The notes under the pieces: generated by a model
Seen by the model: the letters and a program-made list of their open reading frames with translations, nothing else
The model's database searches: none
Told to the model about the DNA's origin: nothing
From: Shewanella donghaensis
GTDB taxonomy: Bacteria; Pseudomonadota; Gammaproteobacteria; Enterobacterales; Shewanellaceae
NCBI RefSeq assembly: GCF_007567505.1
Contig: NZ_CP041783.1
Location: 1,674,001 to 1,738,000 of the forward strand
Length of the DNA: 64,000 bases
Reading direction: 5' to 3'
Shown here: positions 49,113-57,329 of the stretch, piece by piece
Layout of the letters: each line of letters starts with the position of its first letter
Numbering within the stretch: position 1 is the first letter of the stretch
Made by a program: the position numbers and the translations under genes

Positions 49113-49147
49113 AAAAAGGTGTTTCTCACCCTGAGAAACACCTTTTT
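49113..49147 (+). terminator. Strong rho-independent terminator
   Basis: A perfect 16-bp stem (AAAAAGGTGTTTCTCA / TGAGAAACACCTTTTT) with a 3-base loop and A/T tracts on both sides, just past the 47916 gene. Confidence 0.95.
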
Positions 49148-49224
49148 GAGCCTGACAAGCGCATACCCTATTCCTCTTTGATCATATTGTTCACTCCGAC
49201 GAACACAAACTAATCGGAGTTAAC

Positions 49225-49413
49225 ATGAATAATCTACTACTTACCCCAGCTCAAGTTTCTGAGTTCTTAGGTGTCACTATCGGCACCCTTTCCGTTTGGC
49301 GTTGTACTGGCAGATACCCCCTTAGCTTTATCAAAGTGGGTCGTCGAGTCATGTACCGTCAAAGTGATGTTGAAAACTTCATCAATGGGAGGGTTTATGA
49401 ACACACTCTATAA
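49225..49413 (+). CDS. AlpA/excisionase-like helix-turn-helix protein
   Basis: A 62-residue DNA-binding protein of the MerR-like HTH_17/AlpA type (LTPAQVSEFLGVTIGTLSVWRCTGRYPLSFIKVGRRVMYRQSDVENFING). Members act as excisionases or as activators of integrase and replication genes in P4-like satellites. A good SD (CGGAG) precedes the ATG at 49225. The next gene starts inside its end (17-base overlap), and the rep gene overlaps that one in turn, giving a three-gene coupled unit. Confidence 0.85.
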   Translation: MNNLLLTPAQVSEFLGVTIGTLSVWRCTGRYPLSFIKVGRRVMYRQSDVENFINGRVYEHTL

Positions 49414-49939
49414 GTACATCTTTAGTTTTTCATTCTTAGAGCTTGTCACTATAGCGATGGTTGTCATGATCTTGCTTCAGCTCTCATACATGAATGGTTT
49501 CTTAAACGGTGCTTGCCCTAGTACCGATAAGCAACACCAAGCCATTGATGAAGTCGATGATGAGTTTAATTCCAGAGAAACCCGCAAAACTACTAAGGGT
49601 GAAGCAGTACAACAACCGAATATTGATATGGTTAGCTTTAATCCACATTCGGGAATTGCAGCAATCAGCCCTGAAATTGCAGAAGTAAATTCAGGACTGG
49701 AGCCGAAAATTCCTGAGAATATTCCCGAAACGAATCCTGCAATGGCTGGATTGGATTCGGGAATATTTACCGAAAATCCTGCAATATTCACTGAACTCCC
49801 CTTAAATAGGCCTTTAAACCCAAATAGTACAACTGAACAACTACAAGTGAATATATTCGGTGATGGGCTTGTGACTCAGCATAAAGATATTAGCTGTTCT
49901 GCTTTTCATATACGGGAATGCGCTCTGTATGAAGATTAA
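49397..49939 (+). CDS. Small single-span membrane protein upstream of rep
   Basis: About 180 residues, with one membrane segment near residues 13-32 (LVTIAMVVMILLQLSYMNGF) followed by a hydrophilic tail with repeated Pro/Asn/Glu units (IPENIPE, TNPAMAGLDSGIFTENPAIFTELP). No family recognised. The frame extends upstream to 49271, but GGGAGG directly before the ATG at 49397 supports this start. It overlaps the HTH gene by 17 bases and rep by 11. The repeats at DNA level (ATTCGGGAAT and AATCCTGCAAT words) may have a separate role, see findings. Confidence 0.65.
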   Translation: MNTLYKYIFSFSFLELVTIAMVVMILLQLSYMNGFLNGACPSTDKQHQAIDEVDDEFNSRETRKTTKGEAVQQPNIDMVSFNPHSGIAAISPEIAEVNSGLEPKIPENIPETNPAMAGLDSGIFTENPAIFTELPLNRPLNPNSTTEQLQVNIFGDGLVTQHKDISCSAFHIRECALYED

Positions 49940-51935
49940 ACCAGCCGCCTATGCCGTCGTTGGTCACATTGACGGCTACACGCCAAATTTTGTTAAGCTC
50001 AAGTCAAAGATTGAAACTGTCGAGCGAGTGAAACCGCTTGGTAATATCTATTACCTGCCAAAGAAAATTCAAAATAAGTTAACCAATAACTACAACAAGC
50101 GTTTAAAAAGTGTAGTGAAACTAAAACATGCTCAAGCGTTTGATGCTGACACCGAAAGACAATTAGGCGTATTAAATCGTGTTTGGCAACAATACCCATT
50201 TAAGCTAGTGCAGCAAGGCGCAAGAATGATCCGCTATAGAAAAACAAACGCGCTAATTGCTGAGGCTAACAGTAACGCCAATGAAGCATTAAGACGGGTG
50301 CAAGCGGCATCTGATGGTGGCGGTGATATTTTTTCGGCTTACACTGATGCCGCGAAATTATGCAAGCACTGGCAGGTTAACCCACCTTATGCGAATGCAG
50401 TATTAAATGATGGAATTGAGCAGGCGGCTGAATGCGGTATTTTACGTATGATTTGCCCTAAGTGGTGGTTACGTAAATTGTCTGCCTTACGCGACCAATG
50501 TATTGAACACTTATTCATTGCGGCAGGCATGGTCGGTAAGCATTCACCTTATATTTCGAAAGAAAGTTTTTCTGAATGGAAAACGCAACAGCGTAGTGCA
50601 CAGGATTGGCTTGAATCAACCATGATTGAATCTGAAAGCGGCATGATGTTGCCTTTGGCTGATGCATCAAACGCTGGTGTGGCCAATCCCAAAAATCGCT
50701 TTACTGAATTAGTGGTTCGCGCTCGCGGTCTTGAAGAAATGGCGCAAGATGCAGGCAAAGAAGGCTTGTTTATCACCTTAACTGCACCGAGTAAGTATCA
50801 TGCTGTAAGTCACAAGTGGAATGAACAAAGCCCGAAAACAGCACAAAAATATCTTGTGGCTCAGTGGGCTAAAATTCGCAGCAAGCTAAAACGTCAAGGT
50901 ATTGATATGACAGGCTTACGGGTAGTTGAGCCACACAAAGACGGCACACCACATTGGCATTTATTAGCGTTTATGGCACCGAATGACGTAGGTGAATTCA
51001 AATCAATTTTGCATGACTATGCTTTTGAGGTTGATGGTGACGAAAATGGCGCAGCTAAAAACCGTTTACTCATTAAAAACATCGACCCGTCCAAAGGTAG
51101 CGCTGTGGGTTATGTCATTAAATATATTTCTAAAAACATTGCCGCCGAACACATGGACGAAGAGCAAGATTTTACCGCTGATTGTAGCGCATCGCATGGT
51201 GCCATGCTGGCTAGTGCGTGGGCATCCCGTCATAAGTTAAGACAATTTCAATTTTTTGGTACATCTAGCGTGTCGATTTGGCGCGAATTGCGCCGTCTTG
51301 ATAATGGTGGTCAAGTTATCGAACAAGCACGCGCCGCCGCAGACCAATCCAATTGGTTAGAATTTGAAAAGGCGTTGAGTGTTACGCCGTTATCGCTTGA
51401 TTATGACGAAACCGAAAATGGTAATGAATACGGCGAAACCGTAAAACGTATTAAAGGCTTGATTGCAGATAGCACTGTGATTGTGACTCGCGAAGAGCGT
51501 TGGAAGTTACGCCCGATGGTGACCCAAGAAAGGTCAGAATTTTCTGAGTTAAAAAAATCTCGCGCTTCAGTAAATGCATCAAATGCCAAATTAGATAAAA
51601 CCCAACGCATTGCGTTACCAACATGGAAGCAACCTGCTTTAGATGTTGATTTTCGCTCTCCTTGGACTTGTGGGAATAACTGTTCGGTTGAGACTAGAAC
51701 CCTAGATTCATTACCCAAAGCAGAAATTAAAAGTGTGATTGATGGTTCCGATATGGAAGAACACATCACAACCACGGTAATGGATTCTAAATTCGTCAAA
51801 GCATTAAAAGCGGTAGGCGTAGTCGATGAATTATCAGTGAATCAATTGCTAGCAGGGGCGATGGTGATTTGTGATTCAAGTGGCTTAGCGTACCAAATTG
51901 TTAATAACTGCTTGGTAGAGCGAAATGTAAATTGA
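49929..51935 (+). CDS. Phage P2 gpA-type replication endonuclease (HUH)
   Basis: A 668-residue rolling-circle initiator. The HUH nickase core is at about residues 280-420: motif 1 EGLFITLTAPSKYH, motif 2 VVEPHKDGTPHWHLLAF with the metal-binding His-Trp-His, and motif 3 GSAVGYVIKYISKNI with the two Tyr separated by three residues typical of P2 gpA. In P2 this protein nicks the origin inside its own gene to start rolling-circle replication. Its presence with an integrase but no virion genes implies autonomous replication of the excised element. It overlaps the membrane-protein gene by 11 bases. Confidence 0.9.
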   Translation: MKIKPAAYAVVGHIDGYTPNFVKLKSKIETVERVKPLGNIYYLPKKIQNKLTNNYNKRLKSVVKLKHAQAFDADTERQLGVLNRVWQQYPFKLVQQGARMIRYRKTNALIAEANSNANEALRRVQAASDGGGDIFSAYTDAAKLCKHWQVNPPYANAVLNDGIEQAAECGILRMICPKWWLRKLSALRDQCIEHLFIAAGMVGKHSPYISKESFSEWKTQQRSAQDWLESTMIESESGMMLPLADASNAGVANPKNRFTELVVRARGLEEMAQDAGKEGLFITLTAPSKYHAVSHKWNEQSPKTAQKYLVAQWAKIRSKLKRQGIDMTGLRVVEPHKDGTPHWHLLAFMAPNDVGEFKSILHDYAFEVDGDENGAAKNRLLIKNIDPSKGSAVGYVIKYISKNIAAEHMDEEQDFTADCSASHGAMLASAWASRHKLRQFQFFGTSSVSIWRELRRLDNGGQVIEQARAAADQSNWLEFEKALSVTPLSLDYDETENGNEYGETVKRIKGLIADSTVIVTREERWKLRPMVTQERSEFSELKKSRASVNASNAKLDKTQRIALPTWKQPALDVDFRSPWTCGNNCSVETRTLDSLPKAEIKSVIDGSDMEEHITTTVMDSKFVKALKAVGVVDELSVNQLLAGAMVICDSSGLAYQIVNNCLVERNVN

Positions 51936-52055
51936 CATGAATCAACTAAACTCAATCATTTGAATAATTAACCTAAAAGTAGCTATTAATCACAAGTAGT
52001 ACATAGTAACATCGATAGTATAAACACTGGTTGAACAGATACTTAAGGAAGAGTA

Positions 52056-52535
52056 ATGATAGACCCATTGTCACAATTGTTTGCAGCATATCTGCATACG
52101 GTCTCTAACAGTATTACTGAAGTCTATACAGACTCAATGAATACTAGTGTGACGACAAAAACTTTAGTTTATCAGAATACCAACATTCGTTTTCAGCATC
52201 AGCTCTGGAAGATTATATCGAACAGTGTTTGCAGCAATCTCACACAACAAGCCACTCAATTCTCCAAATGCACTCAACAAGCTAAATCTATGTTTACAGA
52301 ATTATGTTCAGAGCTTTCTAGCATGGATAATTTGAGCAACAAAGGCCGCAGCCTCTCTAACATGTACTGTAACGCTTCACTTAATTACAAACCTATGGTT
52401 GCTTATATTAGTGAGCCAGAGCAGAAATCAGAGCAAGAATTAAAGCTGAAAGAATGTAATTTGATGATATTGAAGGCAATGCAGGATAGTAGTGAAGAGG
52501 TTTTAAAGCAAAAAGAAAAAGCATGTGGAACTTAA
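52056..52535 (+). CDS. Element protein of unknown function
   Basis: A 159-residue helical, Ser/Gln/Asn/Cys-rich soluble protein. AAGGAAGAG right before the ATG supports it as a real gene. No motif recognised; the C-terminal half (EQKSEQELKLKECNLMILKAMQDSSEEVLKQKEKA) is probably coiled-coil. It sits between rep and the TIR cassette. Confidence 0.6.
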   Translation: MIDPLSQLFAAYLHTVSNSITEVYTDSMNTSVTTKTLVYQNTNIRFQHQLWKIISNSVCSNLTQQATQFSKCTQQAKSMFTELCSELSSMDNLSNKGRSLSNMYCNASLNYKPMVAYISEPEQKSEQELKLKECNLMILKAMQDSSEEVLKQKEKACGT

Positions 52536-52636
52536 TACTAGAAAAAATTTATAAGGCAACTTTTAAGGCAATCTTTGGGGTTGACGTATTGTTTACTCTG
52601 CCCCCACTAACTTGAAGCCCAAATAGATTCGAAAAA

Positions 52637-52702
52637 ACAGTTTATTTTCTTGCTAAAACTGTAGAAAAGAAAAGTTAACAAAGAAAGCAACCTGCTTATA
52701 AA
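52637..52702 (+). promoter_or_regulatory. Promoter region of the TIR cassette
   Basis: A sigma-70-like pair TTAACA (52675-52680), 16 bases, TATAAA (52697-52702) lies about 43 bases before the GTG of the first cassette gene. Just upstream is an inverted repeat ACAGTTT/AAACTGT (52637-52662) that could be an operator. Plausible, not proven. Confidence 0.5.
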
Positions 52703-52744
52703 ACTCTATAAATATGACTGTCAAAGTTAAAGTGAGGAGTCATC

Positions 52745-53986
52745 GTGGCTAAAATGAAAAAGATATGTTTTGTTATTATGGGCTTTGGAAAGAAAACGGA
52801 TTACTCTACAGGTAAAACACTAGACTTAGATAAGACATACAAAAATATTATACAACCAGCGGTTGAGGCCGCTGATTATCAATGTGTAAGAGGTGATGAA
52901 ATTCAAGAAGCTGGCCTAATTGATAAAAGTATGTATGCATTACTTATGCAAGCTGAGTTAGTCGTAGCTGACATTTCAACTTTCAATCCAAATGCTATTT
53001 ATGAGCTAGGCATCCGGCATGCTGTTAGACCTTTCTCCACTATTATAATAAAGGAAGAGGAAGGTAAAATCCCTTTTGATTTAGACCACAACAAAATTTT
53101 CCCTTACAGACATTTAGGTGAAGATATCGGTACAGATGAAGCTAAACGTTGCCAAGATGAATTAAAAGAAATTATCATAAATATAACTAAAAACACCTTT
53201 ATTGACAGTCCATTATATGAATTCATTAAAGATATCAAACCTCCAAAAATTCCAGTAGCTGAGTACAAAAAAATTATAGGTGATTTAGCTCAGAAAGAAA
53301 CTCATATATTTGCAATAGTCGAAAAAGCCAAAGATCACATGCTAGAAAATGAGTTTACTGAAGCTGCAAAACTCTGGGAAAAAGCAGCTGTTGCATTACC
53401 ATCTGAAGATTACTTTCTTCAGCAACAAGCACTATCAATTTATAAATCTAAAAATCCCTCTGAAGCCACAGCTTTAACAGATGCATTGAGGGTAATTGAA
53501 AAATTAGCACCTGAAGGAGAATCTAATGACCCTGAGACTCTTGGTTTAATTGGTGCTATATATAAGCGCATGTGGTTTATAAACTCTGATACAGAGTGTT
53601 TAAAAAGGGCTATAAGCTATTATCAAAAAGGTTTTCAGATAAGAAATGATTATTACACAGGAGAAAATTACGCCCTTTGCTTAGATATTATTTCTAGTAT
53701 TGAACAAGATGAGTGTGAAAAAAATTACTACGTAATATCAGCAAAAAAAGCTCGCGAAAAGATAATAAAAATCTTGGACAATGTAGAAACCTCAGTTAAT
53801 GATGGGAATAGCAATATCGAATACAAATGGGCCTATGCAACTCTAGCAAATTGTTATTATGGACTTAAAAATGATGAGAAAGCATTTTTATTTGAAAATT
53901 TATTTGTACAATTTTCAGAAGCTCAGTGGGAAAAAGATACATTCTTTGAAAGTAAAGAAAGATTACTTAAATTAGTGAGGAAATAA
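52745..53986 (+). CDS. Deoxyribosyltransferase-like domain fused to TPR-type sensor domain
   Basis: A 413-residue protein. Residues 1-~145 form a nucleoside 2-deoxyribosyltransferase-like (DRHyd/NDT-type) domain: KKICFVIMGFGKKTDY, GLIDKSMYALLMQAELVVADISTFNPNAIYELGIRHAVRP with the conserved Glu of the YELG motif. Residues ~185-413 are helical, TPR-type, as in the TPR-S 'sensor' (TRAFs-binding) domain of bacterial conflict proteins. The start is GTG, chosen because GAGGAG lies five bases ahead. Family knowledge predicts N-glycosidic bond chemistry on a nucleotide. The link to defence is inference from the neighbouring TIR genes, one base downstream. Confidence 0.8.
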   Translation: MAKMKKICFVIMGFGKKTDYSTGKTLDLDKTYKNIIQPAVEAADYQCVRGDEIQEAGLIDKSMYALLMQAELVVADISTFNPNAIYELGIRHAVRPFSTIIIKEEEGKIPFDLDHNKIFPYRHLGEDIGTDEAKRCQDELKEIIINITKNTFIDSPLYEFIKDIKPPKIPVAEYKKIIGDLAQKETHIFAIVEKAKDHMLENEFTEAAKLWEKAAVALPSEDYFLQQQALSIYKSKNPSEATALTDALRVIEKLAPEGESNDPETLGLIGAIYKRMWFINSDTECLKRAISYYQKGFQIRNDYYTGENYALCLDIISSIEQDECEKNYYVISAKKAREKIIKILDNVETSVNDGNSNIEYKWAYATLANCYYGLKNDEKAFLFENLFVQFSEAQWEKDTFFESKERLLKLVRK

Positions 53987-53987
53987 A

Positions 53988-54392
53988 ATGGCAAAAACGT
54001 ACAGTATATTTATTAGTCATTCGTGGCAAAATTCTGATGATTTAGTATCACTAAGAAATTTGCTGAATGAGCGTGGTTATTTCAATGTTACTTTTGAAGA
54101 AGTAAGTAAAGATGAACCTATCAACTCCACAAATTCCCCTTACATTAAATTACGTTTAACTGAAAAAATTGAAAAATCAGATATTGTATTAGCGCTTGCT
54201 GGTATGTACGCTAGTTATAGTGACTGGATGGAGTGGGAACTAGATAAGGCAATAAGCCTTGGAATCCCTATCGTTGGAGTAATACCATGGGCACAAGAAA
54301 GAATATCAACAACAGTTTCTACCCGCTCTATAGTTGACGTTCGTTGGAATACTGAAAGTATTGTTACTGCAATTAGAAATTACGCAAAATAA
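53988..54392 (+). CDS. ThsB-like TIR protein (DUF1863/MTH538-type)
   Basis: A 134-residue single-domain protein of the TIR-like DUF1863 family: YSIFISHSWQNSDDLVSLRNLL, EKIEKSDIVLALAGMYASYSDWMEWELDKAISLGIPIVGVIPW with a conserved Glu in WEL, and a C-terminal DVRWNTESIVTAIRNYA. This is the family of Thoeris ThsB, which makes a cyclic ADP-ribose-type signal upon infection. No ThsA lies nearby. GAGG precedes its ATG and only one base separates it from the previous stop, so the pair is co-translated. Confidence 0.85.
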   Translation: MAKTYSIFISHSWQNSDDLVSLRNLLNERGYFNVTFEEVSKDEPINSTNSPYIKLRLTEKIEKSDIVLALAGMYASYSDWMEWELDKAISLGIPIVGVIPWAQERISTTVSTRSIVDVRWNTESIVTAIRNYAK

Positions 54393-54472
54393 ATTAGATA
54401 AAAATGATAGCTGAGACAAAGTTACATTTAACAAATATAACCTTGTCTCATATTAACTTTAGAGAATAAAAA

Positions 54473-54850
54473 ATGAAATCAACTTTTATCAGCTATTCAA
54501 AAGACGCTAGTAAAAAAGCTATTTCAATTTCAAAATATCTTTCTTCGCTAGGGGTGGAAACATTTACATTTGAAAAAAACCTAACCATCGACGCTTCCAA
54601 CTTACAAGAAACAATTAAAAATAAAATTAAAAATAGTAATAATGTTATTCTCATTTTATCGGCAAAAAGCAAAAACTCTACTTGGGTTTCTCATGAACTT
54701 GGTTTAGCTTCAGCTTATAATAAACAATTATATATCTTTAAAACTTCACACAATTTAGCTTTACCTGATTATATAGGAAAAAACTTCAAAGTTTACAACA
54801 AACTATCCTCTCTAGATATTCACTATGCAGAAGGAGTTGAGGATGACTAG
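54473..54850 (+). CDS. Second TIR-domain protein
   Basis: A 125-residue TIR domain alone: STFISYSKDASKKAISISKYLSSLGVETFTFEKNL, NVILILSAKSKNSTWVSHELGLASAYNKQLYIF, with the conserved Trp-Xaa3-Glu (WVSHEL) that holds the catalytic Glu in NAD-processing TIR domains. It is different from the DUF1863-type protein before it (80-base gap). Probably an NADase or cyclase; which is not decidable from sequence. Confidence 0.85.
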   Translation: MKSTFISYSKDASKKAISISKYLSSLGVETFTFEKNLTIDASNLQETIKNKIKNSNNVILILSAKSKNSTWVSHELGLASAYNKQLYIFKTSHNLALPDYIGKNFKVYNKLSSLDIHYAEGVEDD

Positions 54851-54901
54851 AAAGTTTAAAGGATCGCATCCAAATAAATATATTATTTTGGTGTTATTTT
54901 A
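54842..54901 (+). pseudogene. 19-codon frame coupled to the TIR gene, possible truncated gene
   Basis: ATG at 54842 overlaps the end of the TIR gene in the arrangement typical of coupled genes and reads MTRKFKGSHPNKYIILVLF, then stop. It may be the start of a lost partner gene or a chance frame. Confidence 0.3.
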
Positions 54902-54972
54902 AGTGACCTAATCTTTAACATAGCAATTCTTATAAGTTACAATAATAACCTATGCATTTACCAAGATAAAAA

Positions 54973-55506
54973 ATGAGCATGAGCATGAACACTGAAAAAG
55001 TAAGTAAAATATTAAAAAGCCAGGATGCAAAAACTTATAATTTAGTAGAACACTATAATAACCACCTACTAGAACAATATAAAATATATTTATCTTCAGC
55101 CGAAAATATCAGTAACAGAAGACAGTCATCTAATACATTCTTCGTCACTTTAAATACAACTTTAATATCTTTAATTACATATATCAACCTAGGAGCTACT
55201 GAGAATCAAAATTATTATTGGGCAGTATCATTAATTGGGATTATTATTTCCTTTATGTGGTACAGAATTATCAGATCATATAAAGATATAAACACAGCAA
55301 AGTTTAAAGTAATTAATGAAATAGAGAAAGAACTGCCTATTAGTCCATATAAAGCGGAGTGGGAACTTTTGGGAAGAGGTAACGATTCAAAAGTTTACTT
55401 ACCATTTACTAAAATAGAAGCTTATATACCTTGGGCTTTTTCATTGTTACACTTTATTGTTTTAACTGGCAGCATACTTCCGATAATATATTCTTGGCTT
55501 TGTTAA
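54973..55506 (+). CDS. RipA/8xMP-like two-span membrane protein
   Basis: A 177-residue protein with an N-terminal helical region (LVEHYNNHLLEQYKIYLSSAENISNRRQSSNTFFVTLNTTLISLITYI) carrying the first membrane segment, a second near residues 84-103 and a third hydrophobic stretch near the C-terminus (AFSLLHFIVLTGSILPIIYSWL). The ISNRRQSSNTFFVTLN pattern matches the RipA-type octameric membrane protein family. A membrane effector triggered by the TIR signal is possible, but untested. The start has three near Met codons (residues 1, 3, 5) and a weak ribosome binding site. Confidence 0.7.
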   Translation: MSMSMNTEKVSKILKSQDAKTYNLVEHYNNHLLEQYKIYLSSAENISNRRQSSNTFFVTLNTTLISLITYINLGATENQNYYWAVSLIGIIISFMWYRIIRSYKDINTAKFKVINEIEKELPISPYKAEWELLGRGNDSKVYLPFTKIEAYIPWAFSLLHFIVLTGSILPIIYSWLC

Positions 55507-55591
55507 ATTAAGATAAAAAAGTTAATTAATATCATTTAATTACAAGAAAGAAGTTAATTTAAACAAAAACTTCTTATTAATCTTAAATCCT

Positions 55592-55900
55592 ACTAAACAG
55601 CTCTACTTTTCTGCACAAGAGAGCTGTTCCATTCCCCTCAAAAACCTATCAACATTCGATTCTTACTCAAATGTCCCAAGCAAATGTGCCGTGGTAATCC
55701 CTAATTCTTCTCGAACATATTCAATATCCAAATGGGCGTAAGTGCTGGCTGTTATGCCGACTCTTGTTTACCTCTCTGGCTATCACCACTCTACTATGAC
55801 CGAATCATTTATTTGTGGTTTGATTCTTGAAATATAAAGCGACAAGCACTCATGACACTCCAACTCGCTATAGTTCGCCTTAAATCGTGAATGGTATCGT
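55592..55900 (-). pseudogene. Integrase 3' fragment A (decayed)
   Basis: About 300 bases align by eye with the end of the intact integrase gene (57838-58120), including the AGAGAGCTGTT, TCAATATCCAAATGGGC and CGCCTTAAATC blocks. Frameshifts and an inserted stretch break the frame. It lies just past the TIR cassette and occupies most of the 520-base gap between 55507 and 56028. Confidence 0.75.
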
Positions 55901-56028
55901 ATTTTGACCGCATAAAGCAGAAACCTATAACTATCTTTAAGCTTGGTTTTATATTGAAAAGTTACAATGAAAAATCAGTTTCACTTCTTACAGAAAAACG
56001 AAATCAGGTATAGGTAATAGTTGTTGAA

Positions 56029-56328
56029 ATGCTAGAACAAAAAATAAACAGAATTAGGGTAAATAAACATTTCAAATATTTCAAAGGAATTTTATTAACC
56101 TTCGCATTATTTATACTCATTAGTTCATTTGTTGGGTTTCATGGCGCTGCAAATTTCACATCCACGTTAAAAGTTTTTGGCTTTGGCATTTCGATGTATT
56201 TTGGTTTTTTAGTTCTTATGTTCCTGCCTATGGTTTTACAAAAAGTCCCTGTAATTAAGATTTTTTTGAAAATATGGCAATATTTGAAACTGTTAGCATT
56301 CAAAGCTAAAAGTAGAGCGAGGAAGTAA
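56029..56328 (+). CDS. Small two-span membrane protein
   Basis: A 99-residue basic protein with two membrane segments (about residues 20-40, ILLTFALFILISSFVGF, and 52-72, FGISMYFGFLVLMFLPMVL) and a Lys/Arg-rich C-terminus. No family recognised and a weak ribosome binding site. It sits alone between two integrase fragments, so it is probably acquired cargo. Confidence 0.5.
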   Translation: MLEQKINRIRVNKHFKYFKGILLTFALFILISSFVGFHGAANFTSTLKVFGFGISMYFGFLVLMFLPMVLQKVPVIKIFLKIWQYLKLLAFKAKSRARK

Positions 56329-56335
56329 TCAGAGC

Positions 56336-56782
56336 TTTGCTCTATTCAATAGCTCTCTCTTTTCACTTTCAGAGAGCCGTTCTATCTCTCTAACTAACCT
56401 ATCAACATTCGATTCTTGCTCAAACGTCCCTAGTAAATGCGCTGTAGTGATACCTAGCTCAGCCCTGTTCAATATCCAAATGCGCATAGGTACTTGCTGT
56501 GATACTAATGTCGCTATGACCTAATAATTTACTGGTAGTTTGGATATTACCGCCACGCATAACGCTCCAGCTTACTATGGTGCGCCTTAAATCATGTATG
56601 GTGACAACTCTTTTTGAAACTATAGGCTTTCTCTACTCCACTAAGCTCTGCACGCTCTGTAATGCGATGCCAGAAACTGCCCTTACCTGCCTTTTCGATA
56701 ACATGGCCTGATTGACTTCGCTCACTCGGAAATACAAAGCGTTCGCCTTGATAAAGCATCTTTAGCTTCTTTGGGTTAATCA
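56336..56782 (-). pseudogene. Integrase 3' fragment B
   Basis: About 445 bases align by eye with 57838-58290 of the intact integrase: the last ~150 codons including the HxxR region, with CGCCACGCATAACGCTCCAGC and CATCTTTAGCTTC-type blocks close to the intact copy. Frameshifts occur and the 5' two-thirds is missing. It is less diverged than fragment A. Confidence 0.85.
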
Positions 56783-56857
56783 ATACAAGTAAACTGGACT
56801 ATCGCAACATCATGATTTTTAGGTTAGAGTTTAAAAAATAGTACGAAATGGATTTCT

Positions 56858-57325
56858 ATGAAAAAAATATCTTTACTCACAATTGTTATGATTCAGATAA
56901 CGTCTTTAGCTCCGAACACTTCACAAGCTGATGAAACTTGTGCTTTTGGATATTGTTTATCAGATGAAGTTTCAAATGAATGTAAGATCAACATTTCAGA
57001 ATCTATTACGAGTATAACTAGCCGAAACAGTGCTCGAATAAGAAGTGTTCTAATTCTCCAATTGGAGGAGTTGGAGCAACTAAGAAGCACCGTTATTGAG
57101 CATGAACACATTAGCTCTCTAAGTGCCATTGATCACCTTATTTTTACAACTTCTCAAAATGCACTTCATGCACAACAAAGCATTCATGATTGGCCTAACA
57201 CTGAGCACGAAGATCGAATTATGGAGTTAATGCAAACGAGTATTAATAAAACGCCTTTGAATATTAGCCAGCAACAAAGTTTGAAACTGTCCACCATGAT
57301 TTCTGAGTTACTAAGTCACAGGTAA
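56858..57325 (+). CDS. Secreted protein of unknown function, Cys-motif
   Basis: A 155-residue protein with a signal peptide (MKKISLLTIVMIQITSLAPNTSQA) and a Cys-rich start of the mature protein (CAFGYCLSDEVSNEC), then a helical domain. No family recognised. It is followed five bases later by a second secreted protein with a similar Cys-Xaa5-Cys start, so the pair probably acts together in the periplasm or outside. Confidence 0.65.
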   Translation: MKKISLLTIVMIQITSLAPNTSQADETCAFGYCLSDEVSNECKINISESITSITSRNSARIRSVLILQLEELEQLRSTVIEHEHISSLSAIDHLIFTTSQNALHAQQSIHDWPNTEHEDRIMELMQTSINKTPLNISQQQSLKLSTMISELLSHR

Positions 57326-57329
57326 AATT

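Noticed and set aside
52745-55506. Calling the cassette a Thoeris system
   Set aside because: A ThsB-like protein is present but there is no ThsA (SIR2-SLOG) or membrane-Macro partner, so the name is not justified.
56592-56783. 63-codon minus-strand frame taken as a gene
   Set aside because: It is the in-frame part of integrase fragment B, not an independent gene.
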